From Sphingobium sp. MI1205 (lineage in GTDB: Bacteria; Pseudomonadota; Alphaproteobacteria; Sphingomonadales; Sphingomonadaceae), in NCBI RefSeq assembly GCF_001563285.1, contig NZ_CP005188.1, forward strand, positions 129,501 to 193,500: a stretch of 64,000 nucleotides of DNA, given 5' to 3'. Below are positions 46,033 to 55,800 of the stretch, one piece after another. A program made the position numbers and the translations under genes. Numbering within the stretch: the first letter of the stretch is position 1; each line of letters opens with the position of its first letter. Below the pieces are notes generated by a model. That model saw only the letters and a list, made by a program, of their open reading frames with translations. It did no database searches and was not told where the DNA came from.

Positions 46033-46380
46033 CCGGCGATCCGGGGATTTCGCGACAAGGTGTTTCCGGTGCCGCTGTTCAGTACGCTGTTCTGGCTATG
46101 CTGTGACGGGACGGGCGTGCTGCGTTATGACATGTATTTCAACGTATATCGGCACTGGTATCTGGAATTGTTATGGGCCGCCCTGACCCTCACCGTCTCG
46201 TTTGAATTGCTGTTCATCTACATGACGGTCAGGTTCGGCAGGAAGAATTGCTGCCGGGATCGAGCCGGGCGGAATATCTGATCGCGCAGGCGATGTATTT
46301 CGGGCCGGAATTTTCGCACGCCTGGCATGCTGGCCTTTTTGGCGATCTATGTACGCGGCAAGGAACGTGCGGCGGTTCCG
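46033..46380 (+). pseudogene. Broken membrane protein gene, unidentified
   Basis: I do not recognise a family. In the first frame a stretch reads FPVPLFSTLFWLCCDGTGVLRYDMYFNVYRHWYLELLWAALTLTVSFELLFIYMTVRFGRK, with two hydrophobic helices and many aromatic residues. A one-base loss near 46243-46246 then moves to a second frame, LLPGSSRAEYLIAQAMYFGPEFSHAWHAGLFGDL, which continues the same protein style. No start codon is evident. The break and its place between a ClC relic and an intact oxidoreductase gene point to decay. Confidence 0.6.
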
Positions 46381-46462
46381 GCGGCAAGCGAGGCGCGAGC
46401 GGCCGCGACGTAGGAGAGGGTCGGGTTCGGAAGCAGTCGAGGCGCCAGGCGCGACACTGATT

Positions 46463-47584
46463 TCAGGTCAGCGTCGCCAGCAGCCCTACATCGAAAGGCT
46501 GAAGGTCATCAAAGCGCCCGGCCTGTACTTTCAATGGCCAGTCCGGGTCGGCGATAAGCGCGCGTCCCACTGCTACCAGGTCGAAGTCGCCCTGCTCATG
46601 CATTTTGAACAATTGGTCGAGCTTGGCGACATGAGCGATAATTGTCGGATCAGGACTGGTTTCGAGCAGTTCTCGATCGAGCCCGACCGATCCGACAGTG
46701 ATCGATGGCTTGCCGGTGATCTTTTTCGCCCAGCCGGCGAGGCTGAGATCGCTGCCAGCGAATTCGGGCTCCCAGAAGCGGCGCTGCGAGGCATGGAAGA
46801 TGTCGATGCCGGCGTCGGCGAGCGGCAGCAGGAACTGCTCCAGTTCTTGCGGCGTGGTCGCCAGCTTCGCGCCATAATCCTGCAGCTTCCATTGCGAGAA
46901 GCGCAGGATGATCGCGAAGTCGGGCCCCACGGCGGCACGGCATGCGCGCGCCATTTCCACCGCGAACCGGGTGCGGCCGGCAATGTCGCCGCCCCAGCGA
47001 TCGGTGCGCTTGTTCGTTTCGGCCCATAAGAACTGGTCGACCATATAGCCGTGGGCGCCGTGGATTTCGACGCCATCGAAGCCCAGTGCCTTGGCTGTCG
47101 CGGCGGCGGTCGCATAGGCTTCGATGAGATCTTCCACGTCTTTGTCGCTCATCCCCTCGGCGATCTTGTCGCCCACCGCGACATAGCCCGACGGGCTGAC
47201 CCGGGTCGAGAAATCCTCCTGTATGTCTTCATAGACGCCAGGGGCCTTGGGGCGGTGCGTAAGGCCGACATGCCACAGTTGCGGCACGATCTGCGCGCCG
47301 GCGTCATGCACCTCTCGCACTACGGTCGCCCAGCCGGCCAAGGCGTCCTCCCCATAGAAGCGAGGGGCGTTCTCCTCATTGGATGCGCCGGAATGCGGAA
47401 TCCAGCTGCCTTCGGTGATTATGAGGCCGACCCCTCCCTCGGCGCGCCGCTTGTAATAAGCCGCCACGTCGGCGGTCGGGACGCCCGACGGCGAGAAGGT
47501 ACGTGTCATCGGTGCCATGACCAGACGATTGCGCAGCGAAAGCGACTGGCTTTGGAACGGCGTAAAGAGACTTTTATTTTCCAT
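46463..47584 (-). CDS. Old Yellow Enzyme family ene-reductase (alkene reductase type)
   Basis: An FMN-dependent oxidoreductase of 373 residues from ATG 47584 (MENKSLFTPFQSQSLSLRNRLVMAPMTRTFSPSGVPTADVAAYYKRRA). The catalytic region is EIHGAHGYMVDQFLWAETNKRTDRWGG, a His-x-x-His pair like YqjM and 2,4-dienoyl-CoA reductases. It differs from the His-Asn OYE at 20,566. Likely activity is reduction of enones or unsaturated acids. It diverges from a TonB receptor with 240 bp between the starts, so the two may share a control region. It belongs to the accessory stretch with MFS and CAR. Confidence 0.92.
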   Translation of the reverse strand: MENKSLFTPFQSQSLSLRNRLVMAPMTRTFSPSGVPTADVAAYYKRRAEGGVGLIITEGSWIPHSGASNEENAPRFYGEDALAGWATVVREVHDAGAQIVPQLWHVGLTHRPKAPGVYEDIQEDFSTRVSPSGYVAVGDKIAEGMSDKDVEDLIEAYATAAATAKALGFDGVEIHGAHGYMVDQFLWAETNKRTDRWGGDIAGRTRFAVEMARACRAAVGPDFAIILRFSQWKLQDYGAKLATTPQELEQFLLPLADAGIDIFHASQRRFWEPEFAGSDLSLAGWAKKITGKPSITVGSVGLDRELLETSPDPTIIAHVAKLDQLFKMHEQGDFDLVAVGRALIADPDWPLKVQAGRFDDLQPFDVGLLATLT

Positions 47585-47824
47585 CGCACTGGCTTCCCGC
47601 TGATCATGGAACTCTGGGGGCAATGCTGTCGTCCGGCCTTCCTCTTCAGTCAAGCCTGTATCCGGCATAAGGCGGCAGAACGGCGCGCAGCGGCCGCATC
47701 CGGATGCCTTCCAACCGGAAATCCAAAAAACTGTACCCAAAGTGCGAAGGCCATCATTTCCCCGGCAGCGTTCGATGTTGCTGCTACTGTCGCCCCACAG
47801 ATAAAAACTCATGAGGGGAATCCA

Positions 47825-50332
47825 ATGAAGAAAGCGGCTGCAAAATTGCTCGCCATTTCGTCCGCTTCGGTCGCCGCGCTGGCTGTTCATGCGCCGGTGA
47901 TGGCGCAGAGCAGCAGTGCGCAGATGGTGTCACCTGGCGACATCATTGTCACCGCACGCAAGCGCGAAGAAACCGCCCTGGAAGTCCCGGTGGCAATTAC
48001 CGCGATTGGGCAAGAGCAACTTCAGAATTTCGGCATCACTACCGTCGACGCCGTTGCGCGCGCGGTGCCATCGCTGATCATCGGCGAAGGCGGCGGGACC
48101 GTGCAGGGTGGTATCATCTCCATTCGCGGCCTTGCCGGTGCCGACAACAATCCTCTTAACGATCAGGCGGTTTCCTTCAACATCGATGGAATCAGCATTG
48201 GTCGCGCAACCGTCCGCCGCATGTCGGAACTGGACCTTGCCCATATCGAAGTCCTGAAGGGCCCTCAGGCCCTGTTCTTCGGCAAGAACAGCCCTGCCGG
48301 TATCATTTCAATCCGCACCGCCGATCCCACCGACAAGTTCGAAGCCGGTATCAAGGCGGGCTACGAGTTCAATGCTCGCGAAATTCGGACCGAAGCCTAT
48401 GTGTCCGGGCCGATCAACGACATGATCGGCTATCGCATCGCCGGCTTCTATTCCGATATGAGCGGCTGGGCCAAGAATGAGGTGCCCCGCGACTTCGCCA
48501 ACACTTCGACCGCCCAAATCTTCCCTCTGGATAGCCACCGCGCGCCGGACAAGAAGGATTTTGCAATCCGGGGCACGCTGACATTCGATAATGCCGACAA
48601 CTTCGACGCGCGATTGAAGCTGACCTACGGTAAGGTGATCGACCAAACGAGTTCGGCCGGCAACACCCAATTCGTCGCTTGCCCCTTGGGCGCTCCGCAG
48701 TTCTCGATCGGCATGCCGGCCAACCTGCCAGTCGATAATTGCGTTGCCGACAACAAGAACCTGGTCGGCGGTTTCAACGGCGCCAATGTGGAAAATCTGT
48801 TCCCCGAAATGGATTGGAATGGCGGCCAGCCCCGGCTGGAGCAATATCAGTTCCTCGGCGGCCTGGAGATGAATTATCAGGTGGACGAGGATGTGAAGCT
48901 CACGTCCGTCACCGGCTTTTACAAGCAGAAGCTCGATAATATCGCGAACTTCACCCAATATTATTATGAAGATGGGGCGGTCTATTTCTTGAATGGCGCA
49001 GGCAATCCCGCGCCCGCTGGGCAGGGCGCCCAGGTGCGGCGCTGGCATCTGCCGAGCTATAATGAATTGGCGCTGCGCGAATTTTCGCAGGAACTGCGGC
49101 TCGCCAGCGATTTTACCGGGCCGATCAACTTCATGATGGGCGGGCTGTTCACGGACAGTAAGGCGACCGCCGGGTCGACCACGCCTGCCCGAACGACCAA
49201 TCCGGTCGCTTTGAACAAGTATAAATATGTTCAGGAAGGCCAATCCTATTCGATTTTCGGGCAGATCATCGCCAAGCCGATCGAAATCATCGAGCTGAGT
49301 GCTGGTGCGCGCGCGTCCTGGGAAAAGAAGCGGCTGCCGACTTTGCTCAATTATGACCCCACTGCGCCAGGCAATCTGTCGCCGATCACGGCCGCTGGGT
49401 TGCGGCGCAAGGTCGACTTTTTCGATGTGTCGCCGGAATTCACCGCCGCCCTTCATCCCAGTCGCGACCTGAATATCTATGCTTCCTACAAGGAAGGCTT
49501 CCTTTCTGGGGGCTTCAGCGCGCTTACGCCTACGGCCGGTGTGATCGGAGGAACGCAACAGGTCACCTATGACCAGCAGGTCACCAAGGGCATAGAGGCG
49601 GGGATCAAGGCGGCGCTTTTCGATCGCACCTTGCAGGTCAACCTGGCCGCCTATAATTACAAGACGACGGGCCTGCAGGTGGGCGTCACGGTTTCAGGCG
49701 TGCAGCAGGAGTTGCGCAATGCGGGCAGCGTGCGGACCAAGGGTATAGAGGCTGATTTCACCTACCGGACGCCACTGGACGGTCTGTCGCTGAACGGTGC
49801 GATGAACTACAACAAGGCCTATTATATCGATTATCAGGCCAGCTGCTATCGCGGTCAGCCTTCGGAAGAATGTTTCGTCCAGTTCAACAACTTCACCGGA
49901 ACCTCTGCCCTGTTGCAGAATCTGAGTGGCCAGGAACTGGTGCGCGCGCCGCGCTGGACGGCGAACGCCGGCTTCAACTTCGATCGGCCGATCAATGAAG
50001 GGATGAAGATCGGGCTATCGGGCAATATGAGCTATTCGGACTCGTATTTCACCGACACGACCAACACGCCGGGAGGACGCCAGCCGAGCTACACGCTGTT
50101 TGACGCATCGCTGCGCCTGAGCCAGGCACAGGATCGTTGGGAAATCGCCCTGATCGGCAGGAACCTGACGGACAAATATTATTTCGTCCGCAGCAGCGAC
50201 ACTCCCTTCACCGGCAGTGATCCGGGCCGCTATGCCCGGAATGATCCGCTTCGCCTTCTGGGTGATACGGCTGCCTATGTCGGTCGCGGCCGCGAAATAT
50301 GGGTGCGGCTGAGCTACCGGTTCGGCAGATAG
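47825..50332 (+). CDS. TonB-dependent outer-membrane receptor
   Basis: An 835-residue receptor from ATG 47825 (AATGAGGGGAATCCAATG; the open frame upstream is longer). A signal peptide (about 1-29) ends near VMAQ. The plug domain begins with DIIVTARKREETALEVPVAITAIGQEQLQN, followed by ISIRGLAGADNNPLNDQAVSFNIDGISIGR and LDLAHIEVLKGPQALFFGKNSPAGIISIRTADP. The barrel follows to a terminal aromatic strand (WVRLSYRFGR). It has no N-terminal signalling or carboxypeptidase-like domain. Substrate is unknown; with an OYE divergent from it, and MFS and CAR nearby, uptake of an aromatic or lipid-like compound is plausible. A strong terminator follows. Confidence 0.95.
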   Translation: MKKAAAKLLAISSASVAALAVHAPVMAQSSSAQMVSPGDIIVTARKREETALEVPVAITAIGQEQLQNFGITTVDAVARAVPSLIIGEGGGTVQGGIISIRGLAGADNNPLNDQAVSFNIDGISIGRATVRRMSELDLAHIEVLKGPQALFFGKNSPAGIISIRTADPTDKFEAGIKAGYEFNAREIRTEAYVSGPINDMIGYRIAGFYSDMSGWAKNEVPRDFANTSTAQIFPLDSHRAPDKKDFAIRGTLTFDNADNFDARLKLTYGKVIDQTSSAGNTQFVACPLGAPQFSIGMPANLPVDNCVADNKNLVGGFNGANVENLFPEMDWNGGQPRLEQYQFLGGLEMNYQVDEDVKLTSVTGFYKQKLDNIANFTQYYYEDGAVYFLNGAGNPAPAGQGAQVRRWHLPSYNELALREFSQELRLASDFTGPINFMMGGLFTDSKATAGSTTPARTTNPVALNKYKYVQEGQSYSIFGQIIAKPIEIIELSAGARASWEKKRLPTLLNYDPTAPGNLSPITAAGLRRKVDFFDVSPEFTAALHPSRDLNIYASYKEGFLSGGFSALTPTAGVIGGTQQVTYDQQVTKGIEAGIKAALFDRTLQVNLAAYNYKTTGLQVGVTVSGVQQELRNAGSVRTKGIEADFTYRTPLDGLSLNGAMNYNKAYYIDYQASCYRGQPSEECFVQFNNFTGTSALLQNLSGQELVRAPRWTANAGFNFDRPINEGMKIGLSGNMSYSDSYFTDTTNTPGGRQPSYTLFDASLRLSQAQDRWEIALIGRNLTDKYYFVRSSDTPFTGSDPGRYARNDPLRLLGDTAAYVGRGREIWVRLSYRFGR

Positions 50333-50369
50333 AACTCCCCGGGACGGCTCGCCGCCCCGTTCGAACTGG

Positions 50370-50400
50370 AGCGTCCCCGCCTAAGCGGGGGCGCTTTTTT
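50370..50400 (+). terminator. Rho-independent terminator after the TonB receptor
   Basis: A stem AGCG-CCCCGC / GCGGGG-CGCT (one extra base on an arm) with loop CTAA and a run of six T ends the receptor transcript. Confidence 0.9.
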
Positions 50401-50475
50401 CATTTTGCCATCCGCGCATAAAAATTGCCGCCACACTAAGGCGCGGCGGCAATGGTGGAATCGGCAGAGAGTTCG

Positions 50476-51060
50476 TCAGTACGACTTGGGCAGGCCCACC
50501 ACCTTTTCGGCGATGCAATTTATGATCTTTGCTGGGCTGACGGGGGTGATGACGGGCAAAATGGAATCGCGGAAGAGGCATTCGACCTGATATTCGGCCG
50601 CATATCCCATGCCGCCATGCGTCATCACCGCACGGGTGCAGGCATTAAAGCAGGCGCGGCCCCTTTTTCGGGATCTTCGTGACCCCTATCTGGCTCTTGT
50701 CCAGGTCGATGTTGAAGAGGGTGAGGCCGTCCGTAGGCTTCTTGCATTCCGCCTTGGGAGTCGTGCGGGTGAGCAGCAGTCCGGTGACGCGATAGCCGCC
50801 GTTCACCTTTTTCGCGAATGTGCTGATGCTGGTGGTATCCAGGCCCGCATCCGGTTCTGTGACGCCAAGGCCAGCGCCGCCCAGATCTTCCGGCATGGTG
50901 ATCCCCAGCCAGCCGGCATCCGCCATGGCCTTGTGAAATTCATAGGGGAAGCGGCGCTTTTCGCTGGCGTTGCTCCAATATTCGTCGTCGAACCCGTCGA
51001 CGATTTTCTTCGCCTGTCCCGGACAGTCTGGTGATCGGGCGAAAGGCCGATTTCCATCAT
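50476..51060 (-). pseudogene. Acyl-CoA dehydrogenase, collapsed by deletions
   Basis: Remains of an acyl-CoA dehydrogenase, 585 bp where about 1150 bp would be normal. After ATG 51060 (AAAAGGACAG upstream) MEIGLSPDHQTVRD leads into a frameshift near 51,015-51,030. FDDEYWSNASEKRRFPYEFHKAMADAGWLGITMPEDLGGAGLG follows, then a jump of about 75 codons to VTEPDAGLDTTSISTFAKKVNGGYRVTG. A second in-frame loss leads to LLLTRTTP, and a third, out-of-frame loss precedes ACFNACTRAVMTHGGMGYAAEYQVECLFRDSILP and a stop at 50476-50478. The catalytic base and much of the flavin site are gone. Beta-oxidation of an acyl-CoA would have been its role. Confidence 0.9.
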
Positions 51061-51388
51061 CTGTCCTTTTGGCGGCTGTTGAAGGTTCAGGCCTGAAGAC
51101 CAGCCTCGTGATACCGGCCGTCTCCAGGGGCAATCAGTCATTGCCACGCGTAAGAACTGATTGCCTGGCCGGGGTGCGCCAAGCTTCGGATTGAGAAAAC
51201 AGCCGATCGTCCGACAGAATACACAAAAACTCTAGGTGAGATGGAAGGGCTTTCAAGCTGTGCCGCAGTCGAGACAAGATGCGCGCGAGGAATCCGCATG
51301 ACAGCGGAATGGAGCGTCCCGCTACCGCCCGGAACGCTGGCTTCGCAGCATGTTCGGGCAACGGACGTCGAAGGATAAGGAGAGGGCC
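51061..51388. other. Intergenic stretch ahead of the MFS gene, no gene seen
   Basis: This holds no convincing coding frame on either strand; the long open frames here have poor codon style. The end near 51,375-51,388 has AAGGATAAGGAGAGGGCC, a ribosome site for the short frame at 51,389. The promoter of the MFS-CAR stretch is expected here, but I cannot place a -35/-10 pair. Confidence 0.6.
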
Positions 51389-51439
51389 ATGAGGCCGCGC
51401 AGTGTCTGCCTGCCGCGACGTACGGAGGGCCGGTCGTGA
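51389..51439 (+). CDS. Possible 16-residue leader peptide of the MFS gene
   Basis: ATG 51389 is 7 bases after AAGGAGAG, the best ribosome site around. The frame gives MRPRSVCLPRRTEGRS and stops at TGA 51437-51439, whose first bases overlap the MFS GTG start (GTGA). The layout suggests translation coupling between a short leader and the transporter. It could equally mean the transporter start is misplaced or an unrelated coincidence. Confidence 0.35.
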   Translation: MRPRSVCLPRRTEGRS

Positions 51440-52710
51440 CCAGTTCATCTTCGCTGGTCGCGCCTGGAGGGAGCTTTTCGCATCCCGCCTGGCGCATGCT
51501 CCTTATCGCCTTCCTGGCGCAGAACTGCGCCATCGGCATGAATTTCGGTATCTATGGCACAATTGTCGGGGCGCTCGAGACGGGCTATCACACGAACCGC
51601 ACGCTGGCCGCTTCGGGCCTTGCGTTCATGACGTTGCTGATGGGCTTGCTGTCGCCGCTGATGGGCGGGCTGATGCGGCGCTTTTCCATCCGTACGCTGA
51701 TGCTGGTGGGCACGCTCGTCAACGCGGCGGGTTACGGGCTGCTTACCGTGGCCCCGAACATCGAAGCCGTGCTGGCCATCTATACCTTCGTGATCGGACC
51801 GGGCGTATGTCTGCTGGGCCCGATTTCGGCATCCACGCTCGCGAACAACTGGTTCCTGACTGGGCGCGGGCGGGTGCTAGGCTTCGTCAACATGCCGCTG
51901 TTCGTGGCGATCTTTCCGGTGCTGACGGCGATCGTCCTGCCCCGTTTCGGGCTGGCCGGCGTATTCGCAATGGCTGCGCTCGTGTCGCTCGCGTTCGTGC
52001 CGCTGGCCATGACCGTGATCTCCGCGCCGGCGGACCGGGGGCTGCGGAGCTTTGGCGATGATGGCAGCGTGCCCGCTGCAACGGACGCCGCCGATTTGTC
52101 CGGGCAGGGCAAGGGACGTATCCTGACCACCCGCGAAATCCACCGCAGCCGATCGTTCCAGATGATCTGGCTGTGCATCGGATTGCTGACGGCGGGTGGT
52201 GTAATGATGACCACCCACATCGTGTCCATGGCCGTGGAAAAGGGCCTGGCCCTGCAGCCCGCTTCGCTGCTCCTGTCCGTCTTTGGTATTTCGGCTACGG
52301 CGGGCGCGCTGCTGTTCGGCTGGTTGGCCGATCGCATCGGCGGCCAGCGCGCTGTCGTTGTGCAGGCTTTGGGCTGGACGGTGCCCTGGACCGCGATGCT
52401 GCTCCTGGGGCCCGCGCTGCTCCCGCTCATCGCGGTGGCGGGCCTGACGGGGCTGATCTCCGGTGGAATCGTGGGGTTGTGCGCGGTGATGATCAACGCA
52501 TGGCTTGGCCCGCAAAATTTCCCCGCCGCGATGGGGAATGTCTATTTTTACAAGGTGCCCTTTCTGTTCGGAGCGGCGCCGCTGGCGGGGCATCTGTTCG
52601 ACCGAACGGGAAGTTACGATGTTCCCATTCTTATACATATCGCGACCTTCCTGTTGGTCGCGATGATATTCGCCTTATTCCGCCCGAAGATAATCGGACA
52701 GGCGGCATAA
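51436..52710 (+). CDS. Major facilitator superfamily transporter
   Basis: A 424-residue membrane transporter with 12 hydrophobic helices. The GTG start overlaps the end of a short leader frame; no strong ribosome site of its own is obvious. Motifs: GYHTNRTLAASGLAFMTLLMGLLSPLMGGLMRRFSIR (motif A-like loop RRFS), then a charged central loop, and a second loop LFGWLADRIGGQRAVVV with the repeated motif A pattern. Aromatic-acid and monocarboxylate transporters in proteobacteria look like this, but specificity is not readable. Its stop lies 95 bp before the carboxylic acid reductase gene, so uptake or export of the reductase substrate or product is plausible. Confidence 0.9.
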   Translation: MTSSSSLVAPGGSFSHPAWRMLLIAFLAQNCAIGMNFGIYGTIVGALETGYHTNRTLAASGLAFMTLLMGLLSPLMGGLMRRFSIRTLMLVGTLVNAAGYGLLTVAPNIEAVLAIYTFVIGPGVCLLGPISASTLANNWFLTGRGRVLGFVNMPLFVAIFPVLTAIVLPRFGLAGVFAMAALVSLAFVPLAMTVISAPADRGLRSFGDDGSVPAATDAADLSGQGKGRILTTREIHRSRSFQMIWLCIGLLTAGGVMMTTHIVSMAVEKGLALQPASLLLSVFGISATAGALLFGWLADRIGGQRAVVVQALGWTVPWTAMLLLGPALLPLIAVAGLTGLISGGIVGLCAVMINAWLGPQNFPAAMGNVYFYKVPFLFGAAPLAGHLFDRTGSYDVPILIHIATFLLVAMIFALFRPKIIGQAA

Positions 52711-52748
52711 TCTCAAGGACGAGAAGAAAAGTTGTCCTGATGTCATAT

Positions 52749-52766
52749 CTATCATCACGGTGATAG
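52749..52766. promoter_or_regulatory. Inverted repeat ahead of the CAR gene, possible operator
   Basis: CTATCA-TCACGG-TGATAG is a 6+6 inverted repeat; within it ATCAC-G-GTGAT is a second, offset palindrome. It lies 40 bp before the CAR ATG, in the MFS-CAR gap. Which protein binds it is unknown; AraC regulators usually prefer direct repeats. Confidence 0.35.
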
Positions 52767-52805
52767 TTCTGGATCCAAATCAGGAAAATTATTGAGGATA
52801 ATTCC

Positions 52806-55800
52806 ATGGCTACAGAATTCGACCAAAGTCACCTCGTTGAAAAAGCGGTGGCCCGCGTGCAGCAAATGTCGATCAGCGACCCGGAAATGGCGGCACGGAT
52901 TCCCGATCCTAAGGTGACGGAAGCAATCAAGGATCCAGCCCTTTCCTATCGGCAGATCATAGCGACGGTGCTCGAGGGCTATGCGGACCGCCCTGCCTTC
53001 GGCTCTCGCCACTACACGCTTGAGCAGGATGCGGCTGGCCGGACGGTGCGGCGGTATGACATGCGCTTCGACACGATCAGCTACGGCGAATTGCGCAGGC
53101 AGGTCGAAGGGATCGCGAACCTGTGGAAACACCATCCCGACCATCGCGCCGCACCCGGAGACAAGATCTCGTTCATCGCCTTCACCGGTGCTGAAATGGC
53201 GGCGGTCGACCTGGCCTGCAACTATGCCCAAACCGTTTCGGTGCCGCTGCAGGCCAACCTGCCTGCTCCCGACATGCGCCAAATCCTGACGGACGTGGCG
53301 CCGACCGTGCTTGCCGCCTCGATCGACAATCTGGAACTGGCGGTCGGCTACGCCATCGACCAGGACACGATCCGCAGCCTGATCGTGCTCGACGCCGACG
53401 AGCGAGTGGACGATGACCGTGATGCGATCGCCGCAGCCCGCGCGACGTTGGCCAAGGCGGGGGGCCGCGTGGCCCTCATCACCTTCGACGCCGCGGTCGA
53501 CTATGGCAGCATCCATGAATTCCAGCCGCTTGCCGAAACAACCCCCGATCATGTGTCGATGATCATGTATACCTCGGGCAGCACGGGCAAGCCCAAGGGC
53601 GCGATCATCCATGACGCCATCAGTTCCCAGTTCTGGAACGAAACCATCCCCGCTTACCGGCCGACCGTGCAAGTCGCCTATGCACCCATGAATCATTTCA
53701 TGGGACGCACAATGGTACATTCGACCCTGGCGCAGGGAGGGACGGCCAACTTCACCTTGCGCAGCGACATGTCGACATTGTTCGATGACTTCCGGATCAC
53801 ACGGCCGACGATGATCCTGTTCATCCCGCGCGTTTGCGAACTCATCTATCAGCATTATCAGTCCGAAGTGCAGCGTCGCGTCACCCTGGGTGAAAAGGAG
53901 GCCATGGCCGACGCGGCCGTGCGCCAGGAAATGAGGGCCAGCTATCTGGGCGATCGCCTCTGCGGCGGCGGCGTCGGCTCTTCGCCAACCGCGCCGGAAG
54001 TGCGCCGCTTCATCGCCGAATGCTGGGAAATGCCGCTGGTCGAAGGCTATGGTCAGACGGAGGCCGGCGCCGCGGCGATGACTTCGGAAAACCGACTGAC
54101 GTCCAACATGATCACCGAGTTCAAGTTGGTTGACGTGCCTGAACTGGGCTATTTCACGACCGACAAGCCCTATCCGCGCGGCGAGCTCTACGTGAAGACC
54201 AGCAAGATGTTCCAGGGCTATTTCAAACGCCCCGAAGCGACCGCCGCTGTTTTTTCGGAGGATAACTTCCTCAAGACCGGCGACATAATGGAACAGCGCG
54301 GGCCTGATCATCTGGTGTGGGTCGACCGGCGTGGCAACGTCATCAAGCTGAGCCAGGCCGAATTTGTTGCGGTTGGGCCGCTGGAAACGACCTATCTGGG
54401 CAACAGCTCCCTCATCGAGCAAATTTTCGTCTACGGCAGCTCATACCGCTCCTATCTTCTTGCAGTGGTCGTGCCCGATCTCAGTGTCGCGCGCGCAATG
54501 TTGGGGCATGATCCGAACGAGGCGGAACTGCGCGAGCTGATCCTGTCTGAATTCAAGACAGTTGCACGAAAGGCCGAACTCAAGAATTTCGAGATTCCCC
54601 GCGACGTTCTCATCGAACATGAGCGGTTCACCTATGAAAATGGATTGTTGTCGAGCGCGCGCAAGCCGCTTCGTCCCAATATCAAGCGCAAATATGTCGA
54701 TCAGCTGGAATCCATGTATGAGGAAATGGACAAGCAGCAGCAGGTCGAACTCGCCCGCCTGCGCGCCAGCGCCGACGGTACGACGGCGGAGCGTGTCGCC
54801 GGCGCCTTCAAGGCCAATCTGGGCCTGCCCCAGGTAGACGCCGATAATCCGCGCAGCTACGGCGATCTTGGCGGTGACTCGCTGGGTGCGGTGGGCCTTT
54901 CGCTGCTTTTCGAAGAAATGTTCGGCGTTACTGTTCCCGTCAGTGCAATCCTTCACCCGGCCGCGACGGTGCAATGGCTCGCCGAGCATGTCGACCGTGC
55001 CCAATCGGGTGAGACGGTGCGCATGTCGGACGTGCATCCCGACCCCGACCTGCTCCGGCCCAGCGACCTTAAGCTCTACAAGATGATCGACGAGGCCCTG
55101 CTGACCGATGCGTCGCACGCCGCACCGCCAGCCGCAGAGGCAAAAAATGTCCTCGTCACGGGCGCCAACGGCTTTCTTGGCCGCTTCCTGTGCCTTGAAT
55201 GGCTGGAACATGTCGCGCCGCGCGGCGGCACCGTCTATTGCCTGGCACGGGGAAAGACCGAGGCGGAAGCCAGAGCGCGGCTCGAAGCGGCGTTCGACAG
55301 AGGCGATGCCGCGCTACTGGCCCGGTTCCGGCAGCTTGCGGATCGGCACCTGCGCGTGCTGTGCGGCGATCTTGCCGAAAAGCGGTTTGGCCTGGACAGC
55401 GAGACCTATGACATGCTGACGCGCGAGCTGGATCAGATCGTCCACTCCGCGGCCTTGGTGAACCATCGCCTGTCTTACGCCAATCTTTTCGCGCCCAACG
55501 TTCTGGGTACGGCCGAACTGATCGCGCTGGCGCTGACGTCCAAGCTCAAGCGGTTCGATTATATTTCGACCGTTGGTGTTCCGGCGCTTCTGCCTTCGCT
55601 CACCGGCGCGCCCGAGGCGACCGATGTGCGCGACGTGCCCGATCCGGTTCGGCTGAGCGATGGATATGCGAACGGATATGCCGCAAGCAAGTGGGCAGGC
55701 GAAGTGCTGCTGCGCGAAGCCAATGAGCTGTTCGGGTTGCCGGTCAATATATTCCGCCCGAACATGATCCTGCCGCATCGTAACTATTCCGGTCAATATA

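Noticed and set aside
52755-54422. 555-codon open frame opposite the CAR adenylation domain
   Set aside because: Its partner strand encodes a conserved enzyme, and this frame shows no motifs.
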